Assembly (NCBI GenBank): GCA_944390485.1
Contig: CALXPQ010000001.1
Coordinates: 124,001 to 188,000 of the forward strand
DNA length: 64,000 bases
Reading direction: 5' to 3'
Source: Veillonellales bacterium
Lineage (GTDB): Bacteria; Bacillota; Negativicutes; Veillonellales; Dialisteraceae
Shown: positions 26,652 through 36,008 of the stretch, piece by piece
Position numbering within the stretch: the first letter of the stretch is position 1
Layout of the letters: each line of letters begins with the position of its first letter
Notes under the pieces: model-generated
Told to the model about the DNA's origin: nothing
Database searches by the model: none
The model's input: the letters and a program-made list of their open reading frames with translations, nothing else
Made by a program: the position numbers and the translations under genes

Positions 26652-27563
26652 TTGTTCTTTTTCGGAAAACGGAAAATCTTTCTCACGATCGTGATTTTCG
26701 CGTTCATGGGATTGTGCGGCTGGTTCTGGCGGCACAGGGAGTCCATTCCCTTCGTCTCGCAGCCGCTGTCCATCGCCGCGGCGCCGTTTGAATACGGAGT
26801 GAGCCGGGCGGCCTTCTGGGGGCGGACCGGCATCGAGATGGCGGATCAGATCCTGTCGAACTGGGAAGAGCTGGATGCGCTCCGCCGGGAAAACGGCGCG
26901 CTCCGCGCGGAACAGGCGGCTTACAGCGAGATCCTGGCGGAGAATGTGCGCCTCCGCGCGCTGGCGGGCTTCCGGCAGGGCTACACCCAGTATGCGCTCC
27001 TCGGGGCGACGGTGATCGCCCGGGAGTACGGCACGTGGACGGAGACGGTCGTCATCGACCGGGGCAGCGACAGCGGCCTTGAAAAATACATGCCGGTCAT
27101 TGTCCCGGAAGGACTGGTGGGATTTGTCAGCGAGGTGTACGGCACGTCGGCGCGGGTACAGCTCATTACGGATCCGCGCACGTCGGTGGGGGCCGTGGTG
27201 CAGCGGCCGTCTTCCCGTGTGGTGTCCATTGTGCAGGGGAACGGGAATCAGTCGGACAGCCTGTCCTTCGTGAATCTGTCCCGGGAAGCAGACGTCCTGA
27301 AAGACGATACTCTCGTGACCTCCGGGTACGGCGGCGTCTATCCGCGAGGCCTGCTGATCGGCCGGGTGAGCGAAGTCACGGACGACCCGGCAACGCCGGC
27401 GCGGGAGGCGCTGGTTTCTCCGGCGGCGGATTTCAGCCATCTGGAGGAAGTGTTTGTGATCACCAGCTCTTTCGAACGCACCGCTCCGGCGGATATCGAC
27501 GCGACAGCGCCCGTGAAAGAGCCGCCCATGAATCCGAATGAAAAACAGGCGGGGGTGCCGTGA
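26652..27563 (+). CDS. mreC: Rod shape-determining protein MreC
   Basis: 303 residues from TTG 26652, with AAGGGAG at 26639-26645. One N-terminal membrane anchor (KIFLTIVIFAFMGLCGWFW) is followed by a coiled coil near residues 65-100 (ELDALRRENGALRAEQ) and the two beta-barrel domains that bind PBP2 (VIDRGSDSGLEKYMPVIVPEG, VVSIVQGNGN, VTSGYGGVYPRGLLIGRV). It acts in the periplasm or outside the membrane as the scaffold activating MrdA. The last 40 residues are a Pro/Ala-rich tail. Confidence 0.95.
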   Translation: MFFFGKRKIFLTIVIFAFMGLCGWFWRHRESIPFVSQPLSIAAAPFEYGVSRAAFWGRTGIEMADQILSNWEELDALRRENGALRAEQAAYSEILAENVRLRALAGFRQGYTQYALLGATVIAREYGTWTETVVIDRGSDSGLEKYMPVIVPEGLVGFVSEVYGTSARVQLITDPRTSVGAVVQRPSSRVVSIVQGNGNQSDSLSFVNLSREADVLKDDTLVTSGYGGVYPRGLLIGRVSEVTDDPATPAREALVSPAADFSHLEEVFVITSSFERTAPADIDATAPVKEPPMNPNEKQAGVP

Positions 27564-28054
27564 TGACGCGGCTGGAAGGACTCTGCCTGTCGGCCGTGCT
27601 GTTCCTCCTGCAGAGCTCGGTGTTGCCGTTCCTCCTGAACGGACTGTGGGAGCCGGATCTGTGGCTGACCGCCGTGGTCATTTCCGTGCTGGTCTTCGGC
27701 CGGAAGACGGCGCTGGCGCTGGCGGTCGCCGGCGGGCTTCTGCAGGATATCGTCACGGGGAATTTCTTCGGGCTGCATCTGTTTCCCTATCTGGTAGTGA
27801 CGCTGCTCACGGCGTTTTTCATGCGGGAAAGGTACAACCGGAAGTGGCTCGTCTCCGTGCTGACGGTCGCGGCGGGCTCAGCGGCATGCATCCTCTGCGT
27901 GTGGCTCGTGATCCTGCTGAGCGGCGGGCGGGTGCAGCCGGCGGCTTACCTGATGCACTACGGCCTGCCGCAGATCCTGATGAACTGCGCCGCCGCCGTA
28001 GTGCTGCACCATGTGCTTTGGAATATGAAACATGAATGGGAGCCGAGATGGTGA
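27563..28054 (+). CDS. mreD: Rod shape-determining protein MreD
   Basis: 163 residues from ATG 27563, which overlaps the mreC stop (TGATG); the GTG three bases upstream is an alternative. Five to six hydrophobic segments fill the sequence, with the typical MreD stretch WEPDLWLTAVVISVLVFGRKTALAL and GGLLQDIVTGNFFGLHLFPYL (each quoted within 25 positions; key residues are the Pro-Asp and Gly-Gly-Leu-Asp pattern). It is an integral membrane partner of MreC. Its end overlaps mrdA. Confidence 0.92.
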   Translation: MTRLEGLCLSAVLFLLQSSVLPFLLNGLWEPDLWLTAVVISVLVFGRKTALALAVAGGLLQDIVTGNFFGLHLFPYLVVTLLTAFFMRERYNRKWLVSVLTVAAGSAACILCVWLVILLSGGRVQPAAYLMHYGLPQILMNCAAAVVLHHVLWNMKHEWEPRW

Positions 28055-29934
28055 GGAAGAAATCGATACCCGGCATGCTGGAGAAGCTCATCAAGAACCG
28101 GGAGGAATCGCGGTATGCGAAGATGATGTACGCTGCGGTCTTCCTTCTGGCGATTTTGAGCGTGCGTCTCTTTTACATGCAGATCGTGGAGGGCTCTTAT
28201 TATAAAGCGGAAGCGGACGGAAACCGGATCCGCACGCTGCCTGTGCAGGCGGCGCGGGGCGTCATGTACGACCGGAACGGCATCATGATGGCCGGCTCGC
28301 GCCCGACTTACACTGTGGCGATCCCCGTGGACCGCAAGCAGGAAAAGCTGCCGCCTGAAGAGCTCGCGGCGCTCTCGAATCTGCTGCACATGCCGCAGGA
28401 AGCCATCCTGAAGCGGATGGAAGAATACAAAGTGGCCTTCGGCTCGGTGCCGCTTGCCTATGATGTGGGACTGGACGTGGTGAGCTATATCGCTGAGAGA
28501 AAGGCGGATTTCCCCGATGTGGAAATCGAAAGCCAGCCGCTCCGCATCTACCCGCTGAAAAGCGCGGGGGCGCAGGTCATCGGCTACGTGGGAGAAGCCG
28601 GACCTGACGACCGCAATGCGGAGGGGCAGCCCTATACGTCCAGCGCGCTGATCGGCCGGGCCGGGCTGGAATATCAGTACAATTCCTATCTGGAAGGGAA
28701 GAACGGCTCCCGCCACGTGGAAGTGGATGCGACCGGGCAGCCGGTGCGGTATTTCAGCGGCGATCCGGTGGTATCCGGGTACAATGTGCGCCTCACGCTG
28801 GATGCGCGCCTGCAGGAAGTGGCGGAGCGTGCCGTGGAGGAGCAGGTTGCCATCCTGAAGCAGGACAAGGTCAATCCGACCGGCGCTTCTGTCGTGGCTG
28901 TCGACCCGAATTCCGGGGCAATTCTTGCCATGGTGAGCTGGCCCAGCTTTGATCCGAACCAGTTCAGCCGGGGCATCACCTCGGATGAGTGGAACGCCAT
29001 CCTGTCCAATCCCAATCATCCTCTGGAAAACCGGCCCATTGCGGCCATGTATCCGCCGGGTTCCACGTTCAAGGTCATCACCAGTGCGGCCGGGCTGGAA
29101 GCCATGGTGCTCGATCCGGCAGAAAAAATCTACGACAGCGGCAAGCACTGGCTGATCGACAAGCGGAATGCACTGGGCGAAGCGTTCGGCTGGATCAATT
29201 TCGAAGAGGCCATGGAGAAGTCGGATAACGTCTACTTCTACGAGATCGGCCGGCGGCTCGGCATCGACAAGATCGCTGCCATGTCCCGGGCGTTCGGCCT
29301 CGGCGCGAAGACGGGCATCGATCTGGCCGGCGAGTCGGAAGGCAATGTGGCCAGCGAGGAATATAAGCGGAAAGTCTTTGAAGAAGACTGGTACCTGGGA
29401 GAAACTTTCGATGCGGCCATCGGGCAGAGCTATACGCTGACCACGCCGCTGCAGATGGCGATGGTGTATGCTGCCATTGCCAACGGCGGCTTCCGCTATC
29501 AGCCTTATCTGGTCAGCCGGGTGGACAATCTGGACGGCACGCCGTACAAGGTCTTCTCGCCGACCCGGGTGGGCACGCTGCCCCTGTCGCAGGCCAATCT
29601 GCAGACAATCCAGCTGGCGCTCCGGAGCGTCATGGGCAAGGACGGCACGGGCGGGTTCCTGTTTGAAAAATATCCGATCCCCGTTGCGGGGAAATCCGGC
29701 ACGGCAGAGACGAACGGCCTCGATAACGGCTGGTTCGTCGCCTATGCGCCGTTTGAAAAACCGGAAATCGTCGTGCTTGTCATGTTCGAGCACAGCGGCT
29801 TCGGGTCCGATTCGGCCGCGCCGGTGACGAAGAAAATCCTGGATGCGTATTTCCATCTGGGCGAATTCAGCCCGGCTGCCGAGCAGGCCCGGGAGAAAGC
29901 GGCGCAGGCCGCCGCGGGAAAGGGGGCGCAGTGA
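28048..29934 (+). CDS. mrdA: Penicillin-binding protein 2 (elongasome transpeptidase)
   Basis: 628 residues; ATG 28048 is chosen for GGGAG five bases upstream, with ATG 28036 possible. One membrane anchor (about residues 26-44) is followed by the PBP dimerisation domain (VQAARGVMYDRNG) and the transpeptidase. Active-site motifs are S339-TFK342, S392-DN and K549-SGT. It crosslinks peptidoglycan during cell elongation with RodA, encoded two genes downstream. The C-terminus is an Ala/Lys/Glu-rich tail after residue 610. It overlaps mreD by seven bases. Confidence 0.96.
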   Translation: MVRKKSIPGMLEKLIKNREESRYAKMMYAAVFLLAILSVRLFYMQIVEGSYYKAEADGNRIRTLPVQAARGVMYDRNGIMMAGSRPTYTVAIPVDRKQEKLPPEELAALSNLLHMPQEAILKRMEEYKVAFGSVPLAYDVGLDVVSYIAERKADFPDVEIESQPLRIYPLKSAGAQVIGYVGEAGPDDRNAEGQPYTSSALIGRAGLEYQYNSYLEGKNGSRHVEVDATGQPVRYFSGDPVVSGYNVRLTLDARLQEVAERAVEEQVAILKQDKVNPTGASVVAVDPNSGAILAMVSWPSFDPNQFSRGITSDEWNAILSNPNHPLENRPIAAMYPPGSTFKVITSAAGLEAMVLDPAEKIYDSGKHWLIDKRNALGEAFGWINFEEAMEKSDNVYFYEIGRRLGIDKIAAMSRAFGLGAKTGIDLAGESEGNVASEEYKRKVFEEDWYLGETFDAAIGQSYTLTTPLQMAMVYAAIANGGFRYQPYLVSRVDNLDGTPYKVFSPTRVGTLPLSQANLQTIQLALRSVMGKDGTGGFLFEKYPIPVAGKSGTAETNGLDNGWFVAYAPFEKPEIVVLVMFEHSGFGSDSAAPVTKKILDAYFHLGEFSPAAEQAREKAAQAAAGKGAQ

Positions 29935-29935
29935 T

Positions 29936-30778
29936 ATGAAATGCATCGCGCTCGCATCCGGGAAGGGCGGCGTCGGCAAGACGCTCCTTACCGCCGCGTT
30001 CGGGCTGGCGCTCGCCGAGGCGGGCCATGCCGTGCTCCTCGTGGACGGCGACATGGGACTGCGCAATCTGGACCTCGTGCTCGGCGTATCGGAAAAGGCG
30101 GCGCGGACATCGTGGGATCTGGCGCAGGGCAAATGCTTTGAAGAAGATGCGCTGATCTCCGTGCGCCCCGGCCTCGATTTCCTGCCGGCCTCCGAGAAAG
30201 AAGAATGGAAAACGATTTCCCGGCATGCGCTGTGCACGGTGATGGAGGATCTGGCGCCGGCCTATGACTATGTGCTGATCGACTGTCCGGCCGGCCTCGG
30301 CAAGGGGCTCCGCTTCGCCGAAGAGGTAGCGGACGAATGGATCCTTGTCATGGGGCCTTCGCAGGCGTCGCTGCGGGATGCGGAGAGGACTGCGGAGTGG
30401 CTGAAAGGACGGCGGCCGCTTTCCCTGGTGTGCAATAATTTCCGGGCCGGTCCGGGGGCTGCGGTTTCCTGGGAGGCCATGGCAGATGCGGCGGACGGTC
30501 TGCCGCTCCTCGGCGTGGTGCCGCACAGTGCGGAGGCGGACCGCCTGGCGCAGGAAGGTCGGCTGGCGGACTGCCGGCCGGACGGCGCTTTCCGGGAAGC
30601 GGTCGGGCTGGTGCTGCGGGCGTTCCTGCATCACGCGGCGTATCCCCGGTCCCGCTGGCAGGCGCTGCTCCGCCGGGCGGAAGAAGAGCAGGTGTTCCGG
30701 CAGGAAGCGCGCCCGTCCGGCGCGTCGGCCCTGCTGCGGCGGCAGCGGCGCAGCGCGTTCCGGTGGCGGAGGAGGTAA
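29936..30778 (+). CDS. MinD/FlhG-like ParA-superfamily ATPase
   Basis: 280 residues from ATG 29936. The deviant Walker A motif KGGVGKT (residues 10-16) has the signature Lys10, and LLVDGDMGLRNLDLVLG is the MinD switch region (DGD where MinD has DAD). LIDCPAGLGKGLRFAEE is Walker B and beyond. It sits where minD stands in many mre operons, but no minC or minE is present. The usual amphipathic membrane helix is replaced by an Arg-rich end (LLRRQRRSAFRWRRR), which could still bind acidic lipids. A role in division-site or wall-machinery placement is inference. Confidence 0.85.
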   Translation: MKCIALASGKGGVGKTLLTAAFGLALAEAGHAVLLVDGDMGLRNLDLVLGVSEKAARTSWDLAQGKCFEEDALISVRPGLDFLPASEKEEWKTISRHALCTVMEDLAPAYDYVLIDCPAGLGKGLRFAEEVADEWILVMGPSQASLRDAERTAEWLKGRRPLSLVCNNFRAGPGAAVSWEAMADAADGLPLLGVVPHSAEADRLAQEGRLADCRPDGAFREAVGLVLRAFLHHAAYPRSRWQALLRRAEEEQVFRQEARPSGASALLRRQRRSAFRWRRR

Positions 30779-30781
30779 GCG

Positions 30782-31897
30782 ATGAATTTTCTGTACTACT
30801 GGCGGAGAATCGACGGCACGCTGCTCCTGACCATCGTGGCGCTGGCGTCGCTGGGCATCCTCATCATCGGCAGCGCCACTCACGTGAATGATGCGGCGTA
30901 TGCCGGGCGCTTTGATTTCGTGCTGCGGCAGGGGACGTTTTTCCTGCTGGGATTTGCGGTGTCGGCCTTTTTCATGCGGTATGACTACCGGATCCTGTAC
31001 CGCTGGGTGCCGGTGCTGTATGCGGTGAACTGTATCATGCTGCTCATCGTGCGGTTTGCCGGAACGAGCGCGCTCGGCGCCCAGCGATGGATCCAGCTGG
31101 GCCCGATCACGCTGCAGCCGTCGGAATTTGCGAAGGTGCTCATGATCATCTGCCTGGCGCGGATGCTGGCGGAGCACAAAGGGGGATTCCGCACGTGGAA
31201 AAGCCTGCTTCCGGTGGCAGGGCTGATGCTGCCTCCGTTCATTCTGGTCTTCATCCAGCCGGACCTCGGAACCAGTCTTGTCTTCGCGGCGATCTGCTTC
31301 GGCATGCTTTTCCTGTCGGGGCTCCGCATGAGGATCGTGAAACAGGCGCTCTGCGCGCTGGTGGCCTTTTTCCCGGTGCTCTGGTTTTTCCTGCTTCACG
31401 ATTATCAGAAGACGCGCATTCTGGTGCTCTTCGATCCCACGGTGGATCCCTTCGGCTCCGGCTATCACGTCATCCAGTCCAAGATCTCCATCGGCAGCGG
31501 GGGATTCATCGGGCAGGGCCTGTTTGAAGGGACGCAGAGCCAGCTCAATTTCCTGCCGGAGAATCATACGGACTTCATCTTTTCCGTCATCGGGGAGGAA
31601 CTGGGATTTGTGGGAGCGATCTTCCTGCTGTTCCTGTATTTCCTCCTGCTGTACCGGACCATCGTGATTTCCCGTTCGTCCGGCGATGCGTTCGGGAGCC
31701 TGCTGGCCTGCGGCATTTTTTCCATGTGGCTTTTCCAGGTCTTCATCAATGTGGGGATGACGCTGGGCATCATGCCGGTCACCGGCATCCCGCTGCCCTT
31801 CATCAGCTACGGCGGCAGCGCGCTCATGGTGAACATGATCTGCGCCGGCATCCTGATGAACATCTATCTGCGCCGGAAAAAGCTCATGTTCAATTGA
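30782..31897 (+). CDS. rodA: Peptidoglycan glycosyltransferase RodA (SEDS family)
   Basis: 371 residues with about ten membrane segments. RodA polymerises lipid II in the elongasome beside PBP2. Family features include GAQRWIQLGPITLQPSEFAKVL, FVQPDLGTSLVF (here FIQPDLGTS), the catalytic-region Asp in NHTDFIFSVIGEELGFVG and the final GIPLPFISYGGSAL. Position at the end of the mre-mrd operon separates it from FtsW. No terminator is apparent before the next gene. Confidence 0.95.
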   Translation: MNFLYYWRRIDGTLLLTIVALASLGILIIGSATHVNDAAYAGRFDFVLRQGTFFLLGFAVSAFFMRYDYRILYRWVPVLYAVNCIMLLIVRFAGTSALGAQRWIQLGPITLQPSEFAKVLMIICLARMLAEHKGGFRTWKSLLPVAGLMLPPFILVFIQPDLGTSLVFAAICFGMLFLSGLRMRIVKQALCALVAFFPVLWFFLLHDYQKTRILVLFDPTVDPFGSGYHVIQSKISIGSGGFIGQGLFEGTQSQLNFLPENHTDFIFSVIGEELGFVGAIFLLFLYFLLLYRTIVISRSSGDAFGSLLACGIFSMWLFQVFINVGMTLGIMPVTGIPLPFISYGGSALMVNMICAGILMNIYLRRKKLMFN

Positions 31898-31965
31898 CGC
31901 TGCGGCGGCAGAGTATACACAGAATACGGGCGCCTTCTGGCAGGCGCCGGAAAACAGGAGAATCT

Positions 31966-33864
31966 ATGAAACAGGTACATATCGATCCCGTATGGCTGAT
32001 GCATATCGAGAAGCCGGCCCGCTATATCGGCGGCGAGTGGAACAGCGTCGTGAAGGATCACGACAGCACGGATGTCCGCGTGGCGCTGGCGTTTCCCGAT
32101 GTGTATGAAGTGGCGATGAGCCATCTGGGACTGAAGATCATTTACAGCGTCATCAATAAACGGAACGATGCGCTGGCGGAGCGCGTCTATGCGCCGTGGG
32201 TGGATATGGAAGCGCTGATGAAAGAGAAGCAGATTCCGCTGTATACGCTGGAATCCCGCTGCCCCGTGCGGGATTTCGATGTGCTTGGCTTCACGCTCCC
32301 CTATGAGATGTGCTATACGAACGTGCTGAATATGCTCCATCTGGCGGGCATCCCGCTGCGTGCGGCAGCGCGCGGCGAGGAGGATCCCATCGTGGCCGCC
32401 GGCGGCCCGTGCGTCTATAATGCGGAGCCGGTAGCGGACTTCTTCGATCTCTTCTTCATCGGGGAAGCGGAAGAATCCATGGAAGAATTCATTGAGACGT
32501 ATAAGATGTGGAAACGGGAAGGCCGTCCCGGCGGCCGGCGGGAATTCCTGCGCCGCGCGGCCCATATCCGGGGCATCTATGTGCCGTCCCTGTATGAAGT
32601 GTCTTATGAGGACGACGGCCGGTTCCGCTCCATCCGTCCGCTTGCGGACGACGCGCCGGCGGCGGTCTGCAAACGCATCATCCAGGATATGGACCATGTG
32701 GTGATCGACGATCAGCCGATCCTTCCCCATATCGAGATCGTCCATGACCGGGCGGTGCTGGAGATGTTCCGCGGATGCAGCCGCGGGTGCCGTTTCTGCC
32801 AGGCGGGGATGATTTACCGCCCGGTGCGGGAAAAGAAAGAGGAGCATCTGCAGGAGATCGCTGACCGGCTCATCCGGAATACCGGCTACAATGAGATTTC
32901 CCTGATGTCGCTGTCCTCGGCGGACTATTCCCGCTTGCCGGAACTGGTGGATCACCTGATGGATACGTTCCGGGACCGCCGGGTGAGCGTGAGCCTGCCT
33001 TCCCTCCGCGTGGACAGCTTTTCCATCGATATTGCCAAGAAGGTCCAGCAGGTGCGCAAAAGCGGCCTCACGCTGGCTCCGGAGGCGGGGACGCAGCGGC
33101 TCCGCGACGTGATCAATAAGAACGTGACGGAGGAGGATATCATGTCCGCCTGCGGGAACGCGTTCCGCAACGGGTGGAGCAAAGTCAAGCTGTACTTCAT
33201 GATGGGGCTGCCCACGGAGACAGACGAAGACCTAGCCGGCATCGCCGATCTGGCGGAACGGATCTACCAGCTGTACCATACGGTTACGGGGAAATGGGGA
33301 TGCCGCATCACCGTGAGCGTGGCCAGCTTCGTGCCGAAGCCGTTCACGCCGTTCCAGTGGATGGGGCAGTGTTCGGTGCAGGAGATTGAGAGGAAGCAGC
33401 AGTATCTGCGCAGCCTTTTCACGAACCGGAACATCAAATTCGCCTACCATGATGCGAAGACCGGCTATATCGAAGCCGTGCTGGCTCGCGGCGACCGCCG
33501 GCTGGCCGATGTGCTGGAAGCCGTATGGCGTCGCGGCGCGGAATACGACAGCTGGACGGAGTTCTTTGATTTCGATCGTTGGATGGATGCGTTCCGGGAC
33601 TGCGGGCTCGATCCGGATTTCTATGCCGCGCGGGACCGGGATCTGCATGAGGCGCAGCCGTGGGATCATATCCAGTGCGGCGTGACGAACGATTTCCTGC
33701 GGAAGGAATGGCGCCTGGCGCAGCGGGGCGTCACGACGGAAGACTGCCGCCGTCATCCCTGCAACGGATGCGCGGTCTGTCCGCTGCTTCCCGCGGAGCT
33801 GATTGATTATCATAAGGAGAACGAAGGCCATGAAAAGACTGTTTTTGTCTATCACGAAAGGTGA
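31966..33864 (+). CDS. Uncharacterised radical SAM protein (TIGR03960 type)
   Basis: 632 residues from ATG 31966, preceded by AGGAG and by a GGCGCC stem-loop at 31929-31948. An N-terminal B12-binding-like domain (VALAFPDVYEVAMSHLGLKI) leads to the radical SAM core, whose cluster motif CSRGCRFCQAG begins near residue 270 (CxxxCxxC). GEAEESMEEFIETY and YFMMGLPTETDEDL are family features. The C-terminus has HPCNGCAVCPLLP, a possible extra cluster or metal site. In many genomes this protein is adjacent or fused to the DUF2344 domain, here a separate overlapping gene. Its reaction is unknown; proximity to RNase G suggests RNA or ribosome work. Confidence 0.9.
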   Translation: MKQVHIDPVWLMHIEKPARYIGGEWNSVVKDHDSTDVRVALAFPDVYEVAMSHLGLKIIYSVINKRNDALAERVYAPWVDMEALMKEKQIPLYTLESRCPVRDFDVLGFTLPYEMCYTNVLNMLHLAGIPLRAAARGEEDPIVAAGGPCVYNAEPVADFFDLFFIGEAEESMEEFIETYKMWKREGRPGGRREFLRRAAHIRGIYVPSLYEVSYEDDGRFRSIRPLADDAPAAVCKRIIQDMDHVVIDDQPILPHIEIVHDRAVLEMFRGCSRGCRFCQAGMIYRPVREKKEEHLQEIADRLIRNTGYNEISLMSLSSADYSRLPELVDHLMDTFRDRRVSVSLPSLRVDSFSIDIAKKVQQVRKSGLTLAPEAGTQRLRDVINKNVTEEDIMSACGNAFRNGWSKVKLYFMMGLPTETDEDLAGIADLAERIYQLYHTVTGKWGCRITVSVASFVPKPFTPFQWMGQCSVQEIERKQQYLRSLFTNRNIKFAYHDAKTGYIEAVLARGDRRLADVLEAVWRRGAEYDSWTEFFDFDRWMDAFRDCGLDPDFYAARDRDLHEAQPWDHIQCGVTNDFLRKEWRLAQRGVTTEDCRRHPCNGCAVCPLLPAELIDYHKENEGHEKTVFVYHER

Positions 33865-34564
33865 GGAGATCCGGTTCCTCGGACATCTGGATTTCCTGCG
33901 CACGCTGGAGCGGGCCGTCCTGCGCTCCGGCATCCCCGCGGCGTTCTCGGAAGGATTCAATCCGCACATGAAGATCGCGCTGGACGCGGCGCTCGGCGTG
34001 GGCGTCGCGGCGGACCCGATGTACATGGAGCTGCGGCTCGAGGGAGACATGACGCCGGAAGAAGTGCAGGCGCGTCTGTCGCCGCAGCTGCTTCGGGGCA
34101 TCCGCATCCATGCGGTGCGGGAAGCAGCTCCGGAATGGCCGAAGCTCATCAATTTCCTCAATGAAGACTGCTATGAAGCGGAGGGACCGGTGACGGGCCC
34201 GGTGGATCCGGCGGAAATCCAGGCACAGACGGAAGCATTCAACGGGCTGGATTCGTTCCTGTATCAGCGGGTGACGCCGAAGAAAGTGCGGGAGATGAAT
34301 GTCAAGCCCATGCTGACGGAGCCGATCGCCGTGCGCGTCGAGGGAGACCGGGCTTTTGTGCGGTTTTCCTTCCTGCGGACGCGGACGGGCACGGTGCAGC
34401 CGAGGGACCTGTGGAAGATTCTGGCGGAATCGTTCCATATGCCGTGGACGCCGGGCGAATTCATCTGCAGCCGCTGCGGCGCATACCATCGGGAAGGCGG
34501 CCTTCGCGTGACGCCGTTCGACGAGGGGGCTTTCCCGGCGGCGGAAAAGGCGGAAGCGCAATGA
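33830..34564 (+). CDS. DUF2344 (TIGR03936) family protein, partner of the radical SAM enzyme
   Basis: 244 residues from ATG 33830, overlapping the preceding gene by 35 bases. The opening FLSITKGEEIRFLGHLDFLRTLERA and SEGFNPHMKIALDAALGVGV are diagnostic of the family (key residues: KxxxxRFLGHLD and SEGFNPHP-like, with Met in place of Pro here). The C-terminus carries ICSRCGAYH, a possible half zinc site. It is always found with the radical SAM protein, so it likely helps substrate binding. Function is unproven. Its stop overlaps rng. Confidence 0.88.
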   Translation: MKRLFLSITKGEEIRFLGHLDFLRTLERAVLRSGIPAAFSEGFNPHMKIALDAALGVGVAADPMYMELRLEGDMTPEEVQARLSPQLLRGIRIHAVREAAPEWPKLINFLNEDCYEAEGPVTGPVDPAEIQAQTEAFNGLDSFLYQRVTPKKVREMNVKPMLTEPIAVRVEGDRAFVRFSFLRTRTGTVQPRDLWKILAESFHMPWTPGEFICSRCGAYHREGGLRVTPFDEGAFPAAEKAEAQ

Positions 34565-35988
34565 AACAGCTCCTGCTGAGCGTCCGGCCGGAAGAGACCC
34601 GGCTGGCTGTGTCGGAAGACGGCGTATTGACCGATTATCTGACGGAGCGGCCGGATCAGGAGGATCTGGTGGGGCGCGTCTATAAGGGCGTCGTAAAAAA
34701 CGTGGTGCCTGCCGTGAAGGGGATGTTCCTCGATCTGGGCATCGGGCGGAACGCCTTCCTGCGGAACGAAGACTGTCCTGCAGGACAGGGCCGCCTGCCG
34801 ACGGAAGGGGCGTCTCTTCTCGTCCAGGTGGTGAAGGACAGCACGCCCACCAAGGGACCGCTCGTGACAGGCCGGATCAGTCTGGCGGGGCGCTGCTCCG
34901 TACTGCTGACGGACAGTACGTATGTGGGGGTCTCCCGCAAGATCCGGTCGGAAGAGAAACGGGCGGCGCTCCGCCGGGCGGCGAAAGACTGCTGTCCGGA
35001 AGGGCTGGGGCTCATTGTGCGCACGGCCGCCAACGCGGCGTCGAAGGAGGAAGCCGTGCAGGACATCCGGCGGCTGGCTTCTCTGTGGGAGGTCATCCAG
35101 CGGCGGGCCCGCATCGCGAAAGGACCGGCGCTGCTCTACCGCGGCATCGGGCTGACGGTCCGTACGGTGCGGGATTTCCTGACAGACGATGTGGATGCGG
35201 TCATCACGGATGAAGAAGAAACCGCCCGGCAGCTGGTGCGGATCATGGAAGAAGAAGGAATCGCCGGGACGGAGCGGGTGCGCTGGGAGACGGGTCCGAT
35301 CTTCCGGAATCATCATGTGGACGAGCAGATCCGACAGCTGTTTCAGCGGGAAGTGCCGCTGCCCTCCGGCGGTTCGCTGGTCATCGATTATACGGAAGCG
35401 CTGACGGCGGTGGATGTCAATTCAGGGTCCTTTCACAGGAAGGGAATCTCTCACAGCGAGGCCGTCTTTCTGGTCAATCGGGAAGCGGCTTCCGAGATCG
35501 CCCGGCAGGTCCGCCTGCGCGGCATCGGCGGCATCATCCTCATCGATTTCATTGACATGGAGGAAAAAGAGCAGCAGCAGGCCGTGCTGGAGGTCCTGCG
35601 AAAGGCCGCGGCCCGGGACCGGGTGAAGACCGTCGTGGTCGGCATGACGGCGCTGGGGCTGGTGGAGATGACGAGAAAGCGCACCGCGCACCGGCTGTTC
35701 CAGAATTATTATGAGCCGTGCGGCGCCTGCGGCGGCACCGGATATGTGCTGTCCCCGGCTTCGGTGGTGCTGCGCATCCACCATGCGCTGGAGGAAAAGA
35801 AGGCGCAGGGTGGCATTCCCTATCCGCTGGTCATCGAATGCCATCCGGATGCGGCGGACATCCTGGAGACGGAAAAAGAGCAGTGGTATCTGAAAAGCAT
35901 GATGCTCCGGCCGGTGCGCGTCGAACGGCGGCCGGATTTCCGGAGGGAAACATTCAGCATCCTCGCCGATCCGCACGGCGGTCGCTGA
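34561..35988 (+). CDS. rng: Ribonuclease G/E family endoribonuclease
   Basis: 475 residues from ATG 34561 (ATGA overlap). The S1 RNA-binding domain near the N-terminus reads VGRVYKGVVKNVVPAVKGMFLDLG. The catalytic core has TSLAGRC-like GRISLAGRCSVLL, VDVNSG (magnesium-binding Asp), and GGIILIDFIDM (second Asp). CGACGGTG near residue 390 is the zinc-link motif. At this length it is RNase G-like, without the long RNase E scaffold tail. It processes rRNA 5' ends and decays mRNA. In many Bacillota rplU and rpmA follow; here a thioredoxin does. Confidence 0.93.
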   Translation: MKQLLLSVRPEETRLAVSEDGVLTDYLTERPDQEDLVGRVYKGVVKNVVPAVKGMFLDLGIGRNAFLRNEDCPAGQGRLPTEGASLLVQVVKDSTPTKGPLVTGRISLAGRCSVLLTDSTYVGVSRKIRSEEKRAALRRAAKDCCPEGLGLIVRTAANAASKEEAVQDIRRLASLWEVIQRRARIAKGPALLYRGIGLTVRTVRDFLTDDVDAVITDEEETARQLVRIMEEEGIAGTERVRWETGPIFRNHHVDEQIRQLFQREVPLPSGGSLVIDYTEALTAVDVNSGSFHRKGISHSEAVFLVNREAASEIARQVRLRGIGGIILIDFIDMEEKEQQQAVLEVLRKAAARDRVKTVVVGMTALGLVEMTRKRTAHRLFQNYYEPCGACGGTGYVLSPASVVLRIHHALEEKKAQGGIPYPLVIECHPDAADILETEKEQWYLKSMMLRPVRVERRPDFRRETFSILADPHGGR

Positions 35989-36008
35989 AGGAAAGAAGGG
36001 ATTTTGGA

